Shown piece after piece: positions 56,319 to 64,000 of a stretch of 64,000 nt of DNA. The notes under the pieces are model-generated. The model made no database searches. It worked only from the letters and a program-made list of their open reading frames with translations, and was not told the origin of the DNA. The position numbers and the translations under genes are program-made. The first letter of the stretch is position 1. Each line of letters starts with the position of its first letter. Source of the DNA: Edaphochlamys debaryana (Eukaryota > Chlorophyta > Chlorophyceae > Chlamydomonadales); NCBI GenBank assembly GCA_016858145.1, contig JAEHOE010000119.1, forward strand, positions 62,001 to 126,000. The letters run 5' to 3'.

Positions 56319-59300
56319 TTAGTCGAAGCCGTGCCCCTCGTAGGCGGGGCAGTGCTCCGTCTCCTCCTCCACCTCGGGTCCCCACACGGTACAACGCCAT
56401 CCGGTCGGCCCCCCGGCCCCTTCGGCCCCGCCCTCCCCCCCACCCTCCTCGCCCCCGCCCCCGCCTTCGCCGCTGTCCCGCAGCCGCTTGCGTGAGGCCC
56501 CCGGCTCCGCCCCCGGCCCTGGGTCATCCACGGCGTCCGACACCCTGGGGCGGGGGAAGGGGGTAGCAGGGAGCGGTGAGTAAAAGTGATGTATGAATTT
56601 GTTCCCAGGTGACAGGGTTGAGGCATAACAGGGTTGAGCAAGGCCGAACAGGGTTGAGCACCGTGGGTGGCCCCTCAGCACGGGGCAGTCAACCATCCCG
56701 GTTCCACCACGGACCATCTGCAGCCGCCCCTCAGCGCCCACGTGATCTGACCTGTAGCCCTCGCCGTCGCCGTACCCGCCGTACTCGCCCCCCTCCGCGT
56801 GCCCGTGCGGCCCAGCGTCGCCGTTGGCTCCTTCCCCCCCCTCCCCCTCCGCGGGGTGGCCGTGCGCCGCAGCCCAATGCCGCTGCTGCTGCTCCTCCTC
56901 GCGCGCCTGGGGTGGGGGTGTGGGGCGGGGTTGGGGATAGGGTCGGGGGATAGGGTGGGGGCCGAGATCCAGGGAGAAGGGAGAGGGGATGGTGTTAAGG
57001 GTGTTGCGAGGGTCGGGGTTGGGGTCGGGTCGGGGTGATGGGGGATCCTTCTCGCGCGCCCGAGGGCAGGGGAAAATAGGGGATGAGGTCCAGGCCGGGA
57101 AGGGGGTGGTGAAGGGCAGGGGGCTGGCGAGAGGGGCGGCGGCGTGGGCGGGGCGGGGCGGCGTGTGAGGGGCGGCGGCGTGGGCGGGGCGGGTGGCGCA
57201 GGGGTTGCGGGGGCCCTCAGTTGGGGTTCGGGTTGGAAGTGGGGACGGGGTGAGCGGGGCGTAACATGGTGCGGTTGGGAGATGGCGGAAGCTACATGCT
57301 TGCTGCACGTGCCAGCTGCCAGGCGCAGCGAACCACCCTGTGCCCACAACGTGCCATCAACGCATGCCACGTCGCACGTGAGCGTGCCATCCCCCACGCG
57401 TGCCGAAACACACACGCCCTAAACCCCCAGCTTTCCCCCGCCTTCCCCCCAAACCCCCACCTGCATCCGCGCCCGCCAGCTCTCCACCTCCTGGCGCAGG
57501 GTGGCCTGCTGCTGCCCCGTGAGGGGGCCCCGGTCGGAGGCGTAGCAGTCCGAGTAGAGCAGCGCCTAGGGGTGGGGGTAGGTGGGTGGGGGGTGGGGGT
57601 GGGGTAGATGGGAGGGGGAGGAGGGGTTGGGGGGTGGAGGGTTGGGGTGTGGAGTGAGTGAAGTCTTTGACGAGTTGGAGACTGGAGAGCCCCAAAGGTA
57701 TGGTGGGCGTTGACAGGCGGCGGCGGCAGGAGGCCGATGGCTCACGTTTCCTAGCCTCGCGGTGCTCGGCCCCTGAGCCCTGGCCAGCACAGCCCCTGAG
57801 CTATTGGGGTTGGGTGGGAACCCCGTCCCCACCGACAGCCGGATCGAAGCCACTCGAGCCGGTCCACCCGAGATGCTCCTCGCTGCCCCCGTCCGAATCC
57901 TGCTGGGCCTCCCCTCTACCCTCCCCTCTACCCTCCCCTCCCCCCCCCCCCTTGCCTGCTTGAGCGTGCCCACCAGCAGCTCCTGGTCCACGTGGTTCAC
58001 GATCGACTCCTTGATCTGCCGTACGAGATCGGGATCGACACGGGATTCGGATCAGAGTTGTTGTGGGGCGCAAAGGAGTCAAGACTCGGGGACTGGCCCT
58101 CCCCCTCTTGCCTCCCCCCTCCCCTCTTGCCTCCTCCCCCTCGCCATCTTGCCTCCCTCCCCCCTCTTGCCTCCTCTCCCTCGCCCTCTTGCCTCCCTCC
58201 CCCCTCTTGCCTCCTCCCCCTCGCCCTCTTGCCTCCTCCCCCTCCCCCTCCTGCCTAACCCCTCCCTCTCTTGCCTCCCCTCTCCCCCTCTTGCCTCCCC
58301 CTCCCCCCCCCTCACCCGGTGGTAGACCTTGGAGCCGTTGGGGGTGTCCTTGTCCTTCCTCTCCCGCATGAACAACCACACGCCCCGCTCGCGGTCAAAC
58401 GTGCACTCGCACAGCTTGCCGTCGTACGACAGCGGATCAACGCCGGGGGGGAACTCCACGTGGAAGTGCCCTGTCAGGGGGGGGAGGGGAGGGGGAGGCG
58501 AGGGATGTGGAGAGGGCACGCAGGGGTCATGCAGGGGGCGGAAAGGGTAGCCCCACGGTGCCCTGCCCCCCTCCCTCCCCCGCATTTTCTCTACCTTTCC
58601 CGCCTCCCTCCCCCTTTCGCCCCCCCCCCTGCCGCCCACCCTGGCGGTCGCAGTTCTTGAGCGGGATGAGGCGGATGTTGGAGCCGCGGGTGGCTTGCTG
58701 CGGTGGGGAGGGGGAGGGGAGGGGCAGGTGTTGAGCAATAGCGTGTGGAAGAGGCGCGGACATGTGAGGGAGGGGGGAGGGAGGGGGGGTAGCGGGGAGG
58801 GGGGAGCCGCGGGTGGCTTGCTGCGGGGAGAGGGGGGGGGCGGGGGGAGGGGGGAGGAGTGTTTGTTGCCGAGCAGGATCGCGCCGACGCCAGGGAATCC
58901 TTGCATATATAGGTGCGGGAGAACGCGGGGGCGGGGACATCGGAGGGAGACACAGTCGAGCTCACCTCCACAGCCCGTGATTCCGCCTTCCCATGTCATC
59001 CCTTGATCCTGCCCCCAAGCCCGCGCAGCCCAGCAAGCGGCCATCCTCTCCTGCATTCGTGCCCTTTCCTCCTCCTCCTGCGCCCCTTACCACCGCCGCC
59101 ATCACCAGCCCCCCCCCTCACACTCTGCGGCTCTGCCCTCCCACCCCGACTTCACCTACCCCCCCCTCTACCCTTATCCCCTTCCCCTCTACCCCCCCCC
59201 CTTCCCCCCTCTACCCCCTCTACCCCCCCCTCTACCCCCCACCTGGTCCAGTAGGAAGAGCGTGAGGGGGCCGTCCGGGCCGCTGCCCTGCTCGTCCAAC

Positions 59301-62300
59301 ACGGGAGCGCCGTCCGGCCCCGGCCGGGTCTCGCACCTGTGAGGGCGCGGGGGGGGGGAGGAGGGGCGGGAGGAGGGGGAGGGGCGGGGGGCTTGAGGGG
59401 CCAGCCAGCCAAGGATGAGAGGAAGGGCCGGAGACCGCCGCTAACCACCACACGATCACTGACGTTTCGAAGTCTGCACGACTGGTACGCCCTCGCCTGA
59501 GCAGTACTGGTAAGTCTACGGCCGACGCTCCAACTGCTACCCGTCAACCGCTAACCGCCATCAGGTACACATCTCTACGTAATCTCTACGTCATGCATGC
59601 CACGTTCTCCCTCGCCTGAGCAGGAAGTCCACGCTGTTCATGTGCGCGAACTTCCACTTGTACAGCAGGTCGCACGTGCCGGCCGTGTACGGGTGCTCGT
59701 ACCCTGCGGGTACGGCACGGGGGGCGGGGGGGGGGGGTTGAAGTGGGGGCGCTATGTCAGGGCGTTCGTGAGAGGGGCGGAGGGAGGACCCGTGCGGTGT
59801 ACCCCGCCCGCCCAGGCCCGCACGGCTCCTCACATGCCTTCAAGGCCACCCTCCCTCTTTCTCAAGCCCCACTTCCCCTCCCCATCCCCTCCCCTCCCCA
59901 TCCCTTCCCTCCCCTCCCCATCCCCCCCCTCCCCTCCCCTCCCCCCCACCCCCCCACCCCCACCCTGCAGGATGACGCCGTCGCTCTCGTGCCCCAGCAC
60001 CCCCGGGTCACCGAAGCGAGCGAAGACCTTGTCGATCTGCCACACGGGCCAAAAGGGCTTCTGGCGCACGGAGAAGGGCTCGGAGGCGTAGTTGTAGTTG
60101 AGCGGGGGGGACAGGAACTCTGTGCGGTTGGGGCGGCGGTTGGGGCGGCGGTTGGGGTGGTTGGCGGTGAGCGGTTGATGGTTAGCAGTGGAGAGAGCGG
60201 GGGAGTGCGCGACTCGACCGCCCGATCGACCTCAGCCCAGTCTGCTCCATGCCGCTTCTCTTCCATCTTCCATCTTTCATCTTCCATCTTCCATCTTCCA
60301 TCTTTCATCTTCCAACCCACCCAGCTCGGATACCTCCTCCCTCCCTCCCTCCCTCCCTCCCTCCCTCCCATGTTTCCTTCCCCCTTCCTGCGATTTCCGC
60401 CAGCTGCCGGTACTCACCCGCCCTGTTGGGGTCCCAGGGCTTGGCCCGCCACTCCTCGATGTACTGCCGCTCCAGGTTGCGCGGCCGTACGATGTCTGAG
60501 TCAACCGCCCGGTACCGCTCCTGACAGGGGGGGGAGAGGGATGGGGGGGAGGAGGCAAGGGAGGCAACACGGGGGGGGTGGGGTGTTGAGACCGCTCCGG
60601 GTTGCGGGGGCAGCCATCGGCACCCGCCCTCCCACCCCCTGGCCCCAGCGCCAACCGCCAACCGCCAACCGCCACCCCGTCCCCAGCTTCCCGCACCTTC
60701 CAGGGCTTGTCCAGCAGCGGTATGGCGTTGATCATGCAGCAGTCGTAGATGAGGTAGCGCAGGCGGGGGGGCTGCTTGCCCTGACAGGGGGGGAGGAGGG
60801 ATTGGGGGGAGGGGGGGCGAGGGAGGGAAGGTGAGGTCAGCAAGGGGAGGGGGAGGGGGAGGGACCAGCACCGGCATTGGCAGGTGCTGGCAAGGCGCAA
60901 AGCTCTAGGCTCTGCAGCCATAAGCTCACAACCAACTGAAACCGCCACCAGCCGCGCCAACCGCACCAACCGCACCAACCGCACCAACCGCCAACCGCCA
61001 ACTAACCTCCGGGTCGTGGTCAACCACCATCTCCCCGTCCAGCACGGTGAGGTCGTGGGGGCGGCCCACGGGGTACTGCGCCTTCTGGCCGGGGGGGGGG
61101 CGGCGCTGGCCTGGGGGGGGGGGGCGGGGGTGTTTGAAGCTGATAAGCGGGAGAGCGTCGAATGGTTAGAGGGATTGCCGGAGAAGGTACATACCGCCAC
61201 AGGGGGGGCGGGGGGGGGGGCAAGGGCAGTGGTGGGGTAGGGGGGGCCTGAGTGGGTCGGTTCCAAGTGTGGCATAGAGCACAAGCGGGACGTCCACTGG
61301 ACATTGTCCAGGACATTATGCTACTGCCCCCCCCCCGCCCCTTTTTCCATCTCCTCGACCCCACCCTCTTTGCCCTCCCCCGCGACCCTTTTCCGCTCCT
61401 CTCCACCCTCCTCCGTCCCCTCTTCCGCCCCCCCTCCCCCCCCCTCACCGCAGGGGAAGCGCATCTCGCAGCGCACCACGTTGAAGCTCCGGTCCATTAC
61501 GTAAGTGCCCTGCTTCAGGATCATCATCATGTACCGCGTGCCGTCCGCCTTCCATGTCACGTGGTACCTGACACGGGGGGGGGCGCAGGGGGGGAAATGT
61601 TCCCACACACAGACAGCACCACCGCCGTACACGTGTCGTACAGGCTGTCGTACAGGTTGTCGTACCTGTGCTGCATGAGCTTCTGCAGCTCCCCCAGCGC
61701 CAGGGACACGGGCTGCATGCCGGGGAAGCGCTTGGGTGCGCCGGGCCGCCCCCCGCCGCCCATGGGCATCAGGCGGCACATCTGGGGGGAGGGGGGAGAG
61801 GGAGGGGGTTGCGGGGGGGAAGCGTGCGTGTTTTGAGGCAGCGTTGGAAGATTCTGGAAGGGGGTGGGGGGCGACAGGCGGTCAATGATGTGCTGTGTTA
61901 TCCAACGATGTGATGTTTGGACAAAGAATACCATACCTCTTTATGTCTCTTCACATACCTCCCTCCCCTCTCCTCCCTCTCCCCCTCTTCACCCCACCCC
62001 CCACCTGTTCCTGGATGAAGTCCGCCTCCGCGGGCGCCACCCGCTCCCCGATCGACCAGATGTCCTCGTGGGAGAGGGGGGGCTTCTCGGGGGGCGGCGC
62101 GGAGGGATCGCCTGGGGGAGGGGGGGGGCGGCAGCGTGAGGCGTTGCCCGGCTGAGGGATAGCCCGGCAGTACGCGGCGTTGGCAGGGCGGGGAGCTCTC
62201 AGCTCCTGCGTACGGTGCTTGCAGCGTCCAACTAATTGTCCCGGGCGGGTGGGTCGGCGGGATCGATGCATCCCGGGCCCTGCCCTGCCCTGCCCTCATC

Positions 62301-63932
62301 CGCCCTGCCCCCTCCCCACTCTCACGCCCCCCGCCCCCTCCCGCTTCAGCACCCCCCCGCCACCCACCCTCCGCCGACGCGTCCTCGTTGGCTGCGTCCG
62401 CGGCGTCCTCTGCGTCGTCGTTGCCCTTCCAGGCGGGGACGCGGGGGGTGACCACCCGGGAGTCCCTGACAGGGGGGAGAGGGGGGGAAGGCGGCGAACA
62501 GATACGTCGACACAGGGAACCCCGCGCACCCCTCTTTCTGCGCGCAAGGGGAGACACTCGTGACGAAAAGATGCACACATGCGGCTCACGCTGGACTCCA
62601 CGACCGTACAAACACAGTCTTTCCGGGCTTTTCACCACAAAATCTCCGGTAGACGCCGCAAACCAGGGCATACGTAGCTTCCCGAAGACGTCGCAGGACA
62701 ACCCCACACCTTCCGCCGGCAATCTCCCTCAAACCACACACGCGACCCCGCAAGCAAAGGTCCCGCAATAGGCGGCGGCGGGGGGGAGGGAGGCGGTTGG
62801 AAGCGCAACGGAGTCAGACAGCCCCTGACGCACGCGGCGACCGTGGGACCCCGCACCCCACCCCCTTCGTCTGGTCGCCTGACGATCGCGCTCGATCGCG
62901 CTAAACTAGGCTCAGCACGCACCTGCCCTCGTGGTAGTATGCAAAGAGGTCCTTGATGTAGTGGTCCTTGTAGATGCCGGGGGGGCGGCACTCGGCGAAG
63001 CGCTGCAGCGCGCGGCGCACGTTGATGCCCCGGTCCTTGCGGAGGCGCATGAGGGCCGACACGCACACGAACCCTGGGGAAGGGGGGGGGGAAAGAGGGG
63101 GGGAGAAGGTGCATGCGCGACATTTCCGTTTCGGTGCCACCCCTCTTTCACCGCTCCATGCAGCCGTGCCCGCACCACGGCAACACCCCCAGGTGCTCCT
63201 CCACGCACCCGCCCACCCCACCGCCTCGCCCTTGTCCTCACCACCCCCGCGCGGGCCCGCGCCAGGCCCTACCCGGGCCCCTGCCAGGCCCACGCCAGGC
63301 CCACGCCCCGGGCCCGCCCCGAGCCCACCTGTGCGGTTGAATCCGTGCGTGCAGTGCAGCAGCACGTACTTGGAGGCCAGCTCGGGGTCCGAGTGGTGCA
63401 CGAAGATGTGCCACACGGCCTCGTTCACCTCGCTGGGCTGGGGGGCCTCGCCGCGGCCCCGGCACTCGATCTGCGGGAGCGGGTGGGGCAGGTTGCAGCT
63501 GACAGGTGGGCAGGCGACGAAGGTGGGGGTGCTACAGTACGGTACCCGCCAGCGCCTTCCAATAGCTTCCCAGCCCTCGGGGCCCCAACCGATAGCCGAT
63601 ACGTGGTATCGACGAGTGCCCTAACATGCCCCAAGTCCATCAGTGCGCCCACGCCCCGCCCCACACGCCCGATTCAAGGATGCCCTACCCCAAGCCCGAG
63701 AGCGCGCCCACCCCGCCCCACCTTGACGAAATTGATGGGGCACTCCCGGCCGCGGCTGCCGTACCCCAGCTCCTCCATCTCCTGCACATGTGGCAGTTGG
63801 AAGTTGGTGGTGGTTGGCGGGTGGTAGTTGGTAGTTGGTGGGAAGTGCAACTACATGACAGCTCAAGAACAAGGTGGTTAGGGTCAGCAGCGCCCTTCTG
63901 GCCCACCTGTCGGAAGTCGCAGTAATTGCGCT
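56319..63932 (-). CDS. bifunctional mRNA capping enzyme (RNA triphosphatase + guanylyltransferase), 5' end outside window
   Basis: Twenty exons join in frame (735 codons including stop), from 63932-63907 through 63781-63722, 63470-63329, 63073-62923, 62465-62368, 62111-62005, 61781-61666, 61567-61449, 61110-61007, 60780-60697, 60520-60418, 60119-59964, 59703-59616, 59336-59243, 58697-58640, 58470-58316, 58015-57956, 57565-57461, 56906-56752 to 56544-56319. The enzyme removes the mRNA 5' gamma-phosphate and adds GMP in the nucleus. The Cys-phosphatase signature is HCTHGFNRTG, followed by RRALQRFAECRPPGIYKDHY. Guanylyltransferase motifs are I KADGTRY, III LDGEMV, IV RYLIYDCCMIN, V DGVILQ with YKWKFAHMNSVDF, and VI VWLFMRERKDKDTPNGSKVY. 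The N-to-C order is the fused animal/plant type. The tail is Gly/Glu/His-rich. Two introns use GC donors. The initiator exon(s) lie beyond 63932. Confidence 0.93.
58095..58312 (+). repeat. CT-rich tandem repeat in a capping-gene intron
   Basis: About eight imperfect units of CTCTTGCCTCCTCCCCCTCG, 20-30 bp each. Confidence 0.8.
58680..58830 (-). repeat. duplicated exon 5' edge in the capping-enzyme gene
   Basis: GCAG|CAAGCCACCCGCGGCTCC starts the real exon at 58697 and also occurs 123 bp upstream on the minus strand at 58820, where it runs into C-rich sequence instead of coding sequence. Confidence 0.85.
59488..59622 (-). repeat. duplicated exon 3' edge and GC donor in the capping-enzyme gene
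   Basis: The minus-strand exon end CTGCTCAG|GCGAGGG (59616) recurs about 120 bp downstream (about 59490-59504) as CTGCTCAGGCGAGGG. Confidence 0.65.
60253..60371 (+). repeat. CTTCCAT/CTTTCAT and CCCT simple repeats in a capping-gene intron
   Basis: Seven- to eight-base CTTCCAT-type units run from about 60259 to 60311, followed by (CCCT)n at about 60339-60370. Confidence 0.85.
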
Positions 63933-64000
63933 CTAGGCGTCATATGCTGCTACGATGCTGCTATGTTAGAGCACTGCTGTTATGCGCCACTACATAGTCA

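Overview
This window is nuclear DNA from a eukaryote, most likely a volvocine-type green alga (Chlorophyta, Chlamydomonadales). The basis is very high GC, many short spliceosomal introns with GT(A/G)AG donors and pyrimidine-CAG acceptors, Ala/Pro/Ser-rich low complexity, BTB, MYND and F-box-like families, proline-rich linkers on secreted proteins, and a plant-type mitochondrial IF-2. The species cannot be named from the sequence. I built gene models by joining exons by hand. Where every junction keeps frame I say so.

Layout. 1-3708 (+): MYND zinc-finger gene, open at the left edge, with several frame breaks. 4640-6708 (+): BTB-BACK gene with a C-terminal module. 8365-9508 (+): decayed F-box-like gene. 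11169-27247 (+): array of four secreted alginate-lyase-2/PL7-like genes. Three carry one or two Cys-rich ShK-like exons; the fourth carries an expansin-like double-psi barrel instead. An inverted, broken copy of the BTB gene (14100-16015, -) lies between the first two. 28623-30930 (-): intact relative of the F-box-like gene. 32008-35709 (-): unrecognised His-rich protein ending in a membrane segment, with a Harbinger-like MITE in its last intron. 36105-46768 (+): mitochondrial IF-2, 16 exons and 1911 aa, divergently paired with the unknown gene across 395 bp. 48239-54444 (-): secreted or anchored protein with choice-of-anchor-L, HYR-like and PxKF-like domains (15 exons, 815 aa). 56319-63932 (-): bifunctional mRNA capping enzyme (triphosphatase plus guanylyltransferase), first exon(s) beyond the right edge.

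The left half looks accessory (tandem and inverted duplications, decayed copies, dispersed repeats, lineage-specific secreted enzymes). The right half holds core genes: IF-2 for organelle translation and the capping enzyme for nuclear mRNA 5' ends.

The most unusual signal is in the introns. In four unrelated genes, short tandem duplications straddle exon-intron boundaries and leave extra truncated exon edges with intact-looking splice sites, up to four copies in a row in IF-2. Introns of the three right-hand genes also share donor-proximal GTTGGCG arrays, G-rich 5' and C-rich 3' ends, and a recurring AAACGTGTGTG motif. Together these suggest an active process of intron growth or turnover.
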